In this document: positions 19,591 to 28,613 of the stretch, piece after piece
Numbering within the stretch: position 1 is the stretch's first letter
Layout of the letters: the number at the start of each line of letters is the position of its first letter
DNA from: Erwinia oleae
Lineage (GTDB): Bacteria > Pseudomonadota > Gammaproteobacteria > Enterobacterales > Enterobacteriaceae
DNA length: 64,000 bases
Direction of reading: 5' to 3'
Assembly (NCBI RefSeq): GCF_000770305.1
Contig: NZ_JNVB01000001.1
Location: forward strand, 1 to 64,000
Notes under the pieces: model-generated
What the model saw: only the letters and a program-made list of their open reading frames with translations
What the model was told of the DNA's origin: nothing
The model's database searches: none
Position numbers and translations under genes: made by a program

Positions 19591-20131
19591 AAGAGGGATC
19601 GCCCCTGCGCCAGCGGAAGGCAATCAAAGGTTAAAAGGTTAGTGATGATTAACTAATTGAAAGGTAAAAAAGCAGACGGTGAAGATCTTTTGGGCTATAA
19701 AGCATATGTAAGGTCTTTGTAAATAACATTCAGGTTTTTTAATGAGAAAATTTCTTTCTGTAAACGACTTTCCAGATTTTCGGCAATAGTCACGGCGACG
19801 AGAGAGGCATAGCTTATTCTCTGCCAGCGTTGATGTACCGGAGCATTTGAATAAGGTTTTTGCTGATTATGCGATCAGGATTTGGCTTAAGGAGAAAAAT
19901 AACTTGAGTCATTTTTTGGCACTAATGGTAAATGAGCGCTCATGATATGAACGCAATTTTGCTGAAAATTCAGCCTGAATTCATGTTCAAGATCGGCCGT
20001 TCTTCATCAGATCTCAGGAATTACTCCCATTCCTTCTGTTGCGCTGGCTGGAAAATGCGTAAGTAAAGTAAAGCGTTGCTTTAGTTTATTGCGCATAACT
20101 CACTCACAGTTTTCGTGGCAAGGGGAAGTTA
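19591..20131. other. Intergenic region between the two adhesin genes
   Basis: About 540 bases with no credible gene; much more AT-rich than the adhesin coding DNA on both sides. A 15-codon open frame at 19742 has no good ribosome-binding site. No clear terminator follows the giant adhesin gene. The spacing is long enough for the small adhesin gene to have its own promoter, but I could not identify one. Confidence 0.5.
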
Positions 20132-21897
20132 ATGGCACATTCAATCCAGGGCCAGACAGATATTGTGTCTCGTTCAGCAGGTAAAACGCTGGCGCACCTG
20201 TCGCCGGGTAGCTCGCAGACCGTTTCGCTTAGCGAGCCGGGCATCATCACCGTTCAGGGCGATCGCTCAATGGTGTCGGCCTGGCAGCAACAGGGAGACG
20301 ACCTGATTTTACAGATGCGCGACGGCACCGAGAGGCATTTCCAGCATTTTTTCAGCGTGAAAGAGGGCGAACAGAGCGAACTGGTGTTTGTTGATGGCGA
20401 CAATCCGCCGCAGCATATGCTGCTTTCACAGGCGATCCAAACGGATCCGCAGGCAGTGGTCGCCCTGTCACCGGGTTATGAGTCGCTGAACAGCGTGGAT
20501 GATCTGCACACTGCGGCAGTTGCCTCCAGCGATAACAGCTACACCGCTGTTGGTTTGGGACTGCTCGGCCTGATCGGCGCAGGCGCAGGCATTGCGGCTT
20601 CGCACGGCGGCGGTGGCGGCGGCGGCGATGACGCCGCACAGGCATCGGTGGGTGAAACGGCACCCGACACCTCAGACAGCGTGGCAGCGCCTGCTGCGAC
20701 AACCGACACCGGCGAAGTGACACCCGCGCCAACCACCACGGCAGAGACAACTACTACGCCAGAGACAACCACCACGCCAGCGGCAACCACCACGCCAGCG
20801 GCAACGACGGACGGAACCGCATCCGAACCCGGCAGCAATACAGAGACCCACAATGGCGCAGGTACGCCTGCTGTCGCCCCCACACTCACCGTTGATCCCG
20901 TCACCAGTGATAACGCGATCAATATATACGAGGGGCAGTTTGGCCTTGAGATTGCCGGCAAATCGTCTCAGCTGGCGGTCGGCTCACTGGTTACGCTGAC
21001 GCTTGACGGCAAAACCTGGCAGGGCGTGGTGGAAGACAGCGCCGGTACGTGGCATGTAAATGTCTCCCCCACAGAGCTGGCGGCTATTCAGGATGGTTCT
21101 TATACCCTGAATTTCAGCGCCACCGATGCCAGCGGCGCAACGGCCAGCGCGTCGCGCGATGTCTGGCTGGTGACGCATGCCAGCAGCGAACCGCATTTCA
21201 CAATCAATGAGGTGACCGCCAGCGACGTCAGCTGGCACGACGGGGACTCGTGGGTCACGCTCTCCGGCACGCTCGACGGCTCTGTGCCGATCGTCGCTGC
21301 CAGCGTCAATCCCAACGATTACCCACTTTACGACCTTGTGTTTGGCGCAAACCGTAGCTGGACCGTTGAGATCAGAGAGAGCGATCTTCAGTTTACCGAT
21401 GGCTACAAGACCATGCTGTTTGGCGTGAAGGATGTTGGCGGCAACTGGTTTGAACATCCACAAAGCGTTCAGACGCATCTGGATGGCGGGAGCAGTCTTG
21501 CCGCTGTCGACAATGCCCCGGCAGGTGATGACGGCGTCGCCGCGATAGCAGGCGTTGACCAGGCCGTTGCCGACGACAGCATCAGTGCTGTTCTCAGCAT
21601 GCACGGCGCGGTGACGCAGAGCAAAGCGGAGCACGCGACGCTGGACTCGCTGCGCTGGGGATCAAGGCGGAGGACGCGACGGCGCTGCCTCATCTTCCGG
21701 AACAGAAGCCAACCCACAGCGGCGGCGAGATGCTGGCCGAACATGCCGTTACGCTGAGCGCGCCGGAAGGGGGTGTCTGGCAGGATGCAGGACAGCGTGC
21801 TGATTATCAGGACAGCGTGCAGCATGTCCCGATCCAGCAGGACAATACGCTGGCGGACGTGCTGGCGCAGCACTCTCTTCAGCAACATACGGCTTAA
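20132..21897 (+). CDS. Small BapA-like adhesin, frameshifted before its secretion tail
   Basis: Paralogue of the neighbouring giant adhesin, sharing the BapA-prefix-like N-terminus (about 1-115; both have LSR-SAGK/DDGK and MRDG boxes) and a hydrophobic glycine-rich stretch (about 134-160). It then has a Thr/Pro-rich linker and only two Ig-like modules (about 250-450). Reading from ATG 20132 (AAGGGGAAG ribosome-binding site) ends at a TGA at 21755-21757. The conserved tail (NTLADVLAQHSLQ) continues in the -1 frame to TAA 21895, so one base seems lost between about 21640 and 21660, near a GGGG run. If real, the product lacks its type I secretion signal; a sequencing error is the alternative. 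Confidence 0.75.
20730..20801 (+). repeat. Four 18-base tandem repeats coding a Thr/Pro linker
   Basis: Four consecutive 18-base units (20730, 20748, 20766, 20784) with the pattern CAACCACCACGCCAGMGR encode TTTTPE or TTTTPA six-residue units in the small adhesin. They form a flexible low-complexity spacer between the membrane-proximal part and the Ig-like modules. Because the unit is a multiple of three, changes in copy number would keep the frame. Confidence 0.85.
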
Positions 21898-21903
21898 CGC
21901 GTG

Positions 21904-21930
21904 GCGCGGACTTGCGGCCCGCGCTTTTTT
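21904..21930 (+). terminator. Intrinsic terminator between the small adhesin and secretion genes
   Basis: Stem GCGCGG (21904-21909) and CCGCGC (21919-21924) with a nine-base loop, followed by six T residues. It lies seven bases after the true adhesin stop codon and 31 bases before the TolC-like gene, so it could reduce transcription of the exporter relative to the adhesin. Confidence 0.65.
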
Positions 21931-21961
21931 CCACAACAACCTTCAGGACCGTGGTACATCG

Positions 21962-23308
21962 ATGAAAAAAGTGTGGGCCTCGCTCTGTTTTGGTTTGATA
22001 TGTCATATAACCGACGCCGTAGCGGCCACTGAACCCCGCGCTGCTTTTAACTGGCGCGCCGCGCCGCGCGAGGAGCAGATTGCAACATTGACGCTACGCG
22101 AAGCGATACTGCGCGCCTTTGCGCGTAACCCAAAAATTTATCAGGCCGCTGCGCAGATCCACGTCGGCGAAGCGGATCTGGATGCGGCAGAAAGCGCCTG
22201 GTATCCACAGCTTTCTCTCCAGGCGACCGGCGGCCGCTCGCGGCAGACCGACTCGGCTGGCAGCCTGAACAACAGCGGCTCCGGCGGCATTACCCTCAGC
22301 CAGCTCCTCTATGACTTTGGCCGTACCGGCGGCGCCATTGATGAACAAAATAAGTTATCAGAGGCGTACCGCTACGCGCTCTATGACACCATGACTACCG
22401 TCGCGCAGGACACGCTGCGCGCTTACCTTGACGTTAAACGCTACCGCGCGCTGGCTGATGCCGCGCGGACTAATCTCGCCTCGCTCAGGCGGGTGCAGGA
22501 GATCGCCCGTCTGCGGGCGGAGGCCGGGCTCAGCTCGCAGTCGGACGTGCTTCAGGCCGGCACGCGCATTGCCGGTATGAACGCCACGCTTGAGCAGTAT
22601 CGGGCACAGGCGCGCTCGGCGCAGGCGCAACTGACGGTATTGACCGGCGTGGTCTCAGACGAGCTGCCGGAACTGCCGCAGTCGCTGCTCAACCAGCAGA
22701 TCACTCTTGATAAAATCGCCTATGAGAAAAGCGCGGCGGTGCGCAGCGCGCAGGCAAAGCAGGAAGCCGCGCTGGAGCGCGTGCGTCAGGCGGAGTCCAA
22801 CCACTGGCCGACCATCAGAGTCGAAGCGGGACGCACCCGTTACGAGAACGACAGGCGTTCTTACTGGGATGATGAGCTTCAGCTCCGCGTGGAAGCGCCG
22901 ATTTATCAGGGCGGTCTGGTCAATGCCAAAACCCGCGCGGCAGAGGGCGACAGGCAGGCAGCCGAAGCCGCTATTCAGCAATCAAAACTGGACATCAATC
23001 AGCACGCCTCAACCGCCTATGCGGACATGATTGGCGCCCAACAGCGCCAGACCGCAGGCGATCAGCAGTACGGCAGCGCCGACCATACCCGCGCGGTCTA
23101 TGCCGATGAATACAAACTCAATAAGCGCAGCCTCAACGATTTACTCAGCGTCGAGCAGGATGTGTTTCAGGCCGACAGCGGACGGCTGATGGCGCTCTAC
23201 GACGGCTGGGACGCCACGGTGCGCTATGCCGCCGCCGTGGACAATTTGCTCGATATGTTGGGCATCGATCGTGAAGCCACCAGCGGACAAACGTTGCCAT
23301 CGCTCTGA
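21962..23308 (+). CDS. TolC-like outer-membrane channel of the adhesin type I secretion system
   Basis: Outer-membrane efflux protein, 448 residues, the BapB/LapE-like channel that completes the exporter. It has a signal peptide (about 1-22, ending AVAA) and two OEP repeats rich in heptad-like alpha-helix (ALADAARTNLASLRRV; AAEGDRQAAEAAI), with the typical YDFGR box (LLYDFGRTGG) near residue 115. ATG 21962 is preferred to farther upstream in-frame codons because they overlap the adhesin tail and would hide the signal peptide. It is followed by the ABC exporter 26-29 bases downstream, giving the same order as Salmonella bapBCD. Confidence 0.85.
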   Translation: MKKVWASLCFGLICHITDAVAATEPRAAFNWRAAPREEQIATLTLREAILRAFARNPKIYQAAAQIHVGEADLDAAESAWYPQLSLQATGGRSRQTDSAGSLNNSGSGGITLSQLLYDFGRTGGAIDEQNKLSEAYRYALYDTMTTVAQDTLRAYLDVKRYRALADAARTNLASLRRVQEIARLRAEAGLSSQSDVLQAGTRIAGMNATLEQYRAQARSAQAQLTVLTGVVSDELPELPQSLLNQQITLDKIAYEKSAAVRSAQAKQEAALERVRQAESNHWPTIRVEAGRTRYENDRRSYWDDELQLRVEAPIYQGGLVNAKTRAAEGDRQAAEAAIQQSKLDINQHASTAYADMIGAQQRQTAGDQQYGSADHTRAVYADEYKLNKRSLNDLLSVEQDVFQADSGRLMALYDGWDATVRYAAAVDNLLDMLGIDREATSGQTLPSL

Positions 23309-23337
23309 GCGCAGAAGAGACAAAATAAGGCCTGATG

Positions 23338-25488
23338 ATGACCAACCCGATCGCAAATACGGAAAACTGGATCGACGCCATGCTGCGCGTGGCGGCGCGC
23401 TTTGGCAAACCTGCCGACGGCAGCACGCTGCGCCAGCAAATGCGCTGGTTTGAACATCTGCCGCCGGAAAAACAGCTTGAGCGCCTGGCGGGGCTGATGG
23501 GCCTGCATCTGATGCTGCTGCCGCGCGATAAAATCCGCTGGCGGCAGGAGGTGACGCCGGTGGTGCTGATGATGCAAAACGGCAGCGTGGTAGTGATTGA
23601 AGATATCGACGGCGACGGCCGTGCGCGCTACTGGCTGAGCGACGGCGGTGATGTGGTGCGCGAAAGCGAGCTGGCGGCGCTGCTGAACGACAGTCAGCCG
23701 CAGGTGGGCATTATTGGCGTGGCCGCGCGTGGACGCGACGCGCGCATTGACGAATTTGTGCAGCCTTATAAAAAGCACTGGTTCTGGTCGAACTTTCGCG
23801 GCATGGGGCGGCGCATTGCCGAGATTTCGCTGGCGTCGGTGGTTGGCAATGTGCTGGCGCTGGCGGGTATTCTGTTTTCGATGCAGGTTTACGATCGGGT
23901 GATCCCGGCACAGTCTGAGCCTACGCTGTGGGTGCTGTTCAGCGGCGTGCTGCTTGCCGCGACGGTAGAATATCTGATCCGCCTGATGCGCACGCAGGTC
24001 TCCGATCTGATGGGCAAGCGCATCGATCTGCGCATCTCTTCAATGCTGTTCGCCCGTGCAATGAACATCCGCAACGAGGCGCGCCCCAAATCCACCGGCT
24101 CGTTCATTTCGCAACTGCGCGAGATCGATCAGGTGCGTGAACTGCTCACCTCCACCACCGTGGGCGCGGCGGCGGATATGCCGTTTGTTATCCTGTTTCT
24201 GTTCATCATGGCGTTCATTGGCGGCCCGCTGGTGATTGTGCCGCTGCTGGCGATACCGCTGATTGTCATTCCCGGCCTGCTGGTGCAGATCCCGATGGCG
24301 CGGCTGGCGAAAGAGGGATTGCGCGAGGGCGCGCTGCGCAACGCGGTGCTGGTGGAAACCATTGAGGGTATCGAAGACATTAAATCACTCCAGGCGGAGC
24401 CGTACTTTCAGCGCCAGTGGGAGCAAACGCACGAGGTGAGCGCCACGGTCGGCATGCAGCAGCGGCTGTGGGGCGCGCGGCTCACCGGCTGGGCCTCGAC
24501 GGTGCAACAGCTTACCTATGCGAGCATGCTGGTATTTGGCGTCTACCTGGTGCTGAAGGGAGAGATCACCACCGGGACGTTGGTGGCGAGCAGCATGCTG
24601 TCGTCGCGCACGCTGGCGCCGCTGATGCAGTTGACGATGGTTTTTTCCCGCTGGCAGCACGCGAAAAGCGCCATGACCGGGCTGGATGAGCTGCTGAAAA
24701 AGCCGCTCGATCAGCCCGAGGAGGGCGAACTGGCGCACTGTCCTACCATGACCGGCCACTACGACCTGCGCGGCGTGCAGTACAGCTACGATGAGGAGCG
24801 CGTGCAGAGCGTGGTCACCATCGGTCAGCTTCAGATCAAACCCGGCGAGCGCGTGGCGCTGCTGGGTAAAGTGGGCGCAGGGAAATCCACGCTGCTGCGG
24901 ATGCTGGCCGGGCAGGCCACCGCCACTCAGGGCAAGGTACTGATTGACGGCGTTGATATTCGTCGTATCGATCCCATCGACCTGCGTCGGCAGCTTGGCT
25001 GGCTGTCGCAGGATTCACGCCTTTTTTTTGGCACGCTGCGGCAAAACCTGATGTTAGGGAATCCTCACGCCAGCGAGCAGGAGATGCTACAGGCGCTGCG
25101 CATCAGCGGCGCGCTGACGCTGGTGCAGCAGGATGCCGCCAGTCTGGATCGTATTATTAATGAAGGCGGCAGAGGATTGTCCGGCGGCCAGCGCCAGATG
25201 GTTCTGCTCAGCCGGATGATCCTGCGGCAGCCGCAGGTGGTGTTGCTCGACGAACCCACCGCCTCAATGGATGAGCAGTTAGAAGCGCACGTTATTCACC
25301 AGATGCAGAGCTGGCTGCCGGGGCGAACGCTGGTGCTGGTGACGCATCGCCCCGCGCTGCTGAAACTGGTGGACCGCATTGTCGTCATGGATAACGGGCG
25401 AATTGTTGCAGACGGCCCGCGCGATGAGATCCTGCGTGCCGCCTCGGCGCGAACCGCCGCGCAAAATGGAAAAGGAGAGGCGACATGA
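23338..25488 (+). CDS. Type I secretion ABC exporter (LapB/BapC-like)
   Basis: Inner-membrane permease-ATPase powering adhesin export, 716 residues. An N-terminal C39-like domain (about 1-125) lacks the Cys/His catalytic pair of true C39 peptidases, so it probably binds substrate without cutting. A six-helix transmembrane domain (about 155-430) follows, then the nucleotide-binding domain with Walker A GKVGAGKST, signature LSGGQRQ, Walker B VVLLDEP and H-loop VTHRP. Two adjacent ATGs (23335 and 23338) are possible; TAAGG at 23326 fits the second. Its stop overlaps the start of the adaptor gene (ATGA), indicating coupled translation. Confidence 0.9.
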   Translation: MTNPIANTENWIDAMLRVAARFGKPADGSTLRQQMRWFEHLPPEKQLERLAGLMGLHLMLLPRDKIRWRQEVTPVVLMMQNGSVVVIEDIDGDGRARYWLSDGGDVVRESELAALLNDSQPQVGIIGVAARGRDARIDEFVQPYKKHWFWSNFRGMGRRIAEISLASVVGNVLALAGILFSMQVYDRVIPAQSEPTLWVLFSGVLLAATVEYLIRLMRTQVSDLMGKRIDLRISSMLFARAMNIRNEARPKSTGSFISQLREIDQVRELLTSTTVGAAADMPFVILFLFIMAFIGGPLVIVPLLAIPLIVIPGLLVQIPMARLAKEGLREGALRNAVLVETIEGIEDIKSLQAEPYFQRQWEQTHEVSATVGMQQRLWGARLTGWASTVQQLTYASMLVFGVYLVLKGEITTGTLVASSMLSSRTLAPLMQLTMVFSRWQHAKSAMTGLDELLKKPLDQPEEGELAHCPTMTGHYDLRGVQYSYDEERVQSVVTIGQLQIKPGERVALLGKVGAGKSTLLRMLAGQATATQGKVLIDGVDIRRIDPIDLRRQLGWLSQDSRLFFGTLRQNLMLGNPHASEQEMLQALRISGALTLVQQDAASLDRIINEGGRGLSGGQRQMVLLSRMILRQPQVVLLDEPTASMDEQLEAHVIHQMQSWLPGRTLVLVTHRPALLKLVDRIVVMDNGRIVADGPRDEILRAASARTAAQNGKGEAT

Positions 25489-26654
25489 GCCTGCTGATTA
25501 CCGATCGCACTCTGAAACGCAATGAGAGGCGCACCTCCGCCATTATCTGGCTGTGCAGCGCAGCGCTGCTGCTGTTTATTATCTGGGCGCACTTTGCCGA
25601 GCTGGACGAAGTGACGGTCGGCACCGGCAAAGTGACACCGTCGAGCCGCGCACAGGTCATTGAAAGTCTTGATGGCGGCATTGTTAACCAGCTCAACGTG
25701 CATGAGGGCGATATCGTCACAAAGGGCGAAGTGCTGGCAAAGCTTGATCCCACGCGTTTTCAGTCAACCTTCGGCGAAGCGGCGGCGCGGGTGCGTACGC
25801 TGCGCGCGTCGGCAGAGCGTCTGCATGCTGAACTGACCGGCGCGCCGCTGGCGTTCAGCGCGGAAACGCTGGCAGAACCCGCGCTGGTCGCGCGCGAGAC
25901 GCAGTTTTATGACTCGCGTCGCCGCACGCTGCTGGAGACGGTGAGAAACCTGACGCAGTCCATGAAGCTGGTGCAGGACGAACTGCGCATGACGGAGCCG
26001 CTGGTGGCGAAGGGGGCCGCTGGCGAGGTCGAGGTGATTCGGCTGCGGCGGCAGATCAGCGAACTGCGTGGCAAAATTGATGAAGCAAACAATGACTATG
26101 CGGTGAGGGCGCGAGAGGAGCAGGTAAAAAATAACGCCGATCTTGATGCGCAGCTTCAGGTGTTGACCGGCAAGCAGGATCAGCTGACGCGCGCCACGCT
26201 CTGGTCGCCGGTACGCGGCATTGTCAAAGACATTCAGATCACTACCGTGGGCGGCGTGCTCCAGCCGGGCGGCAAGCTGATGGAGATTGTTCCGCTGGAG
26301 GATCAGTTGCTGATTGAAACGCGCATCAACCCGCGCGACATCGCGTGGATCCGCCCTGGCCTGCCCGCAACGGTAAAGATCACCGCCTATGACTCCTCGA
26401 TATACGGCACGTTATCCGGCGAGGTGGAAACCGTTTCGCCAGACACGCTTCAGGATGAGGTCAAGCGCGATCAGTACTATTATCGCGTCTACGTCCGTAC
26501 GCAAAATGCGGAGCTGACCAGCAGGTCAGGGCGAAAATTCCCCATTGTGCCCGGTATGGTGGCCAGCGTTGAGATAAAAACCGGCCAGAAATCGGTAATG
26601 GATTATTTGATTAAGCCGCTAAATAAGGTGAATGAAGCGATGCGGGAACGATGA
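25485..26654 (+). CDS. HlyD-family membrane fusion protein of the adhesin secretion system
   Basis: Periplasmic adaptor joining the ABC exporter to the TolC-like channel; 389 residues, equivalent to BapD/LapC. It has a single N-terminal membrane helix (about 18-38), a split lipoyl/biotinyl-like domain (VNQLNVHEGDIVTKGE near 67; LWSPVRGIVKDI near 240), a coiled-coil hairpin between (about 100-220), and a C-terminal beta-barrel with the HlyD signature GMVASVEIKTG. It overlaps the ABC gene by four bases. The ribosome-binding site AAAGGAGAGG lies inside the upstream gene. Confidence 0.9.
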   Translation: MSLLITDRTLKRNERRTSAIIWLCSAALLLFIIWAHFAELDEVTVGTGKVTPSSRAQVIESLDGGIVNQLNVHEGDIVTKGEVLAKLDPTRFQSTFGEAAARVRTLRASAERLHAELTGAPLAFSAETLAEPALVARETQFYDSRRRTLLETVRNLTQSMKLVQDELRMTEPLVAKGAAGEVEVIRLRRQISELRGKIDEANNDYAVRAREEQVKNNADLDAQLQVLTGKQDQLTRATLWSPVRGIVKDIQITTVGGVLQPGGKLMEIVPLEDQLLIETRINPRDIAWIRPGLPATVKITAYDSSIYGTLSGEVETVSPDTLQDEVKRDQYYYRVYVRTQNAELTSRSGRKFPIVPGMVASVEIKTGQKSVMDYLIKPLNKVNEAMRER

Positions 26655-26820
26655 AACAAGCCGCTTTGCCGTTGAGATTTTACGCGATTAATTAACATAC
26701 TCGTTTACCGCTTATTTAGTGTGGATTTTACGATGCGCAAGGCCATCCACACGGGAATATTTGCCGCGACGGGCGTGCCGGGGAAATATGTTTACATAGC
26801 GGGAAAGGCGTAAAAAAGAT

Positions 26821-26914
26821 AAAAAAAGACCGGGCACAAGGCCCGGCAGGAAAAGGGGTAAAACAACTCATTCGGGGTGAATGAAGGTAATAATAAATAG
26901 TAAATGATGATAGC
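26821..26914 (-). ncRNA. micF: MicF antisense small RNA
   Basis: On the minus strand the sequence from 26914 starts GCTATCATCATTTACT, matching the conserved 5' end of E. coli MicF (GCTATCATCATTAACT) that pairs with the ompF leader. It keeps the TTCATTC and GTTTACCCC-like blocks (here GTTTTACCCC), and ends in a GC-rich hairpin CCGGGC/GCCCGG followed by seven T residues. The length of about 94 bases equals that of E. coli (93). It sits divergently upstream of the OmpC-like porin as in E. coli. MicF is an Hfq-dependent repressor of ompF translation. Confidence 0.92.
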
Positions 26915-27069
26915 GAATTCATTGTATAACCAGATGACGTTGTTTTTTTATCATTGAGTGCTCCGCAAATTGCTCTAAATTATCTCTATGATTTTAAACA
27001 AAATTATATTTGTTTAGCGATGCGTGCTATATATTTTGTCAATACGTGCTGAATGAAAGTTCCGCGATA

Positions 27070-27110
27070 TTTACTTTTTGAAATATTCATATTACATAAA
27101 GAAACATATT
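27070..27110 (+). promoter_or_regulatory. Putative OmpR-binding sites upstream of ompC/micF
   Basis: TTTACTTTTTGAAATATTCA (27070-27089) and ATTACATAAAGAAACATATT (27091-27110) align with E. coli ompC OmpR boxes (TTTACATTTTGAAACATCTA and a GAAACAT-containing box) in order and spacing. They lie between micF and the porin gene and could serve both. This is a match by eye to remembered sites, not a scored motif. Confidence 0.6.
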
Positions 27111-27233
27111 TGGAGATTTAGTAGCATTTTCTTTATGGCTTATTACGTCTCGCGTCTTAGTATGAATTGCCGACTGAATAATCAATGTTCAGCACGCAGT
27201 GGCAAATAAGGCATATAACAAGAGGCTAATAAG

Positions 27234-28352
27234 ATGAAACTTCGTGTACTCTCCCTCCTGGTTCCCGCGATGCTGATCGCCGGGCAGGCAGGCGCAGCGG
27301 AAATCTACAACAAAGACGGCAATAAACTTGATCTCTTTGGCAAATTAGACGGTCTTCACTACTTCTCTGACAATGACGGCTCTGACGGCGATCAGTCCTA
27401 TGTGCGTTTCGGTTTCAAAGGTGAAACACAAATCAGCAACGACCTGACCGGCTATGGCCAGTGGGAATATCAGGCGGCGCTGAATACCTCCGAAGCAGAA
27501 GGCTCGGCCGACAGCTTTACCCGCGTAGGCTTTGCTGGCGTGAAGTTCGGCGATGCAGGATCGTTCGATTATGGTCGTAACTACGGCGTAATCTATGATG
27601 TGAGCTCCTGGACCGACGTACTGCCTGAGTTCGGCGGCGATACCTATGGCGCGGACAACTATCTGTTCCAGCGCGGCAATGGCATGGCGACCTACCGTAA
27701 TAGCAACTTTTTCGGCCTGGTTGACGGCCTGAATTTTGCCGTACAGTACCAGGGCAAAAACGACAATCCAACGGAATCGGCAGGCGGACGTGACGTGCTG
27801 GGCGAAAACGGCGACGGTTGGGGTCTGTCAACCACCTACGATCTTGGTTCCGGCTTTGGTGTCGGCGCGGCGATGTTCAGCTCCGATCGCACCGATCGTC
27901 AGAACGGCGGCACGCCGGGCTCGGCGGATATCATTGGTCGCGGCGATAAAGCTTCCGCCTATACGGGTGGCCTGAAATATGACGCCAATAACATCTATCT
28001 GGCAGCCATGTACACCCGCTCTTATAACGCGAATCGCTTTGGCGACAGCGGTTCAGACGCTTACGGCTATGCCGACAAAGCGGATAACTGGGAGCTGGTT
28101 GCGCAGTATCAGTTTGACTTCGGCCTGCGTCCTTCTCTGGCGTTCGTCAACTCTCGCGCCAGCGATATTGACGGCTACGGCTCGCAGAACCTGAAAAAAT
28201 ATGTTGATGTGGGCGCCACTTACTACTTCAACAAAAACATGTCGACCTATGTTGATTACCAAATCAATCTGTTGGATGACAACGAATTTACCGATGCGGC
28301 AGGTATCAATACCGATGACGTCGTAGGCGTTGGCCTGGTTTACCAGTTCTGA
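27234..28352 (+). CDS. ompC: OmpC-like general porin
   Basis: Trimeric outer-membrane porin, 372 residues, with a signal peptide (1-21, ending AGA before [10 protein letters not shown]), the conserved loop-3 constriction motif PEFGGDT, and the C-terminal YQF needed for BAM-dependent assembly. It is called OmpC because of its place between micF and apbE and the OmpR-like sites upstream. By sequence alone other OmpC/OmpF/PhoE-type porins are alternatives. AAGAGGC lies upstream of the ATG. A strong terminator follows. Confidence 0.88.
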   Translation: MKLRVLSLLVPAMLIAGQAGAAEIYNKDGNKLDLFGKLDGLHYFSDNDGSDGDQSYVRFGFKGETQISNDLTGYGQWEYQAALNTSEAEGSADSFTRVGFAGVKFGDAGSFDYGRNYGVIYDVSSWTDVLPEFGGDTYGADNYLFQRGNGMATYRNSNFFGLVDGLNFAVQYQGKNDNPTESAGGRDVLGENGDGWGLSTTYDLGSGFGVGAAMFSSDRTDRQNGGTPGSADIIGRGDKASAYTGGLKYDANNIYLAAMYTRSYNANRFGDSGSDAYGYADKADNWELVAQYQFDFGLRPSLAFVNSRASDIDGYGSQNLKKYVDVGATYYFNKNMSTYVDYQINLLDDNEFTDAAGINTDDVVGVGLVYQF

Positions 28353-28357
28353 TGTGT

Positions 28358-28386
28358 CGGGAGCGCGTTCGCGCTCCCGTTTCTCT
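28358..28386 (+). terminator. Rho-independent terminator of the porin gene
   Basis: A nine-base perfect stem (CGGGAGCGC / GCGCTCCCG) with a four-base loop GTTC, starting five bases after the ompC stop and followed by TTTCTCT. Confidence 0.8.
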
Positions 28387-28422
28387 CCGGCTTACTGACT
28401 GCCCGCCGTTTTCTCTGCGCTT

Positions 28423-28542
28423 TTACGATCTTACCCGACGATAAGGACGATAGAGCTGCTTATTATGCGTCTGCTTGTAATGCTTGTAGCCTGAAAGGAT
28501 AATCAGCCCAACGCATACGGCAAGGAGTACGAAATAAATCAT
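28423..28542 (-). CDS. Small single-span membrane protein (39 residues)
   Basis: A 39-codon frame starting ATG at 28542 with a strong ribosome-binding site (AGGAGA, seven bases before the start) and ending TAA at 28423. The product begins MIYFVLLAVCVGLIIL, a hydrophobic helix of about 16 residues, followed by a basic tail ending YRPYRRVRS, which the positive-inside rule would place in the cytoplasm. I do not recognise the family. It lies between ompC and the divergent apbE, with an FNR-like box and a 15-base inverted repeat in the shared upstream region. The good ribosome-binding site and membrane-like composition support a real gene. Confidence 0.6.
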   Translation of the reverse strand: MIYFVLLAVCVGLIILSGYKHYKQTHNKQLYRPYRRVRS

Positions 28543-28570
28543 GCAGGATCTCCTCTGATTAATAACGGCA

Positions 28571-28585
28571 ACCTCCTCAGGAGGT
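28571..28585. promoter_or_regulatory. Inverted repeat ACCTCCT-C-AGGAGGT between divergent genes
   Basis: Seven-base perfect arms around one central base, upstream of both the 39-residue protein gene and apbE. It could be an operator. The arms equal a full Shine-Dalgarno and its complement, yet no start codon is suitably placed after it. Confidence 0.35.
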
Positions 28586-28613
28586 GCGTACAATCCCTAT
28601 CCTGATGGGCCTT

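Larger units (their letters stand above)
26655..27233. other. Intergenic region: micF and porin control region
   Basis: About 580 bases, AT-rich. Positions 26655-26820 hold nothing I can assign beyond the end of the secretion operon. Then come the micF RNA gene on the minus strand (26821-26914) and a control region for the rightward porin gene with two OmpR-like direct elements (27070-27110). No terminator with a T-run was found for the secretion operon on the plus strand. Confidence 0.7.

Noticed and set aside
19742..19789. 15-codon frame MRKFLSVNDFPDFRQ between the adhesin genes
   Set aside because: No good ribosome-binding site, no following hairpin, no recognisable role.
21640..21665. 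Programmed -1 ribosomal frameshift in the small adhesin
   Set aside because: No slippery heptamer of the X-XXY-YYZ type and no clear downstream stimulatory structure were seen; a mutation or sequencing error is simpler.
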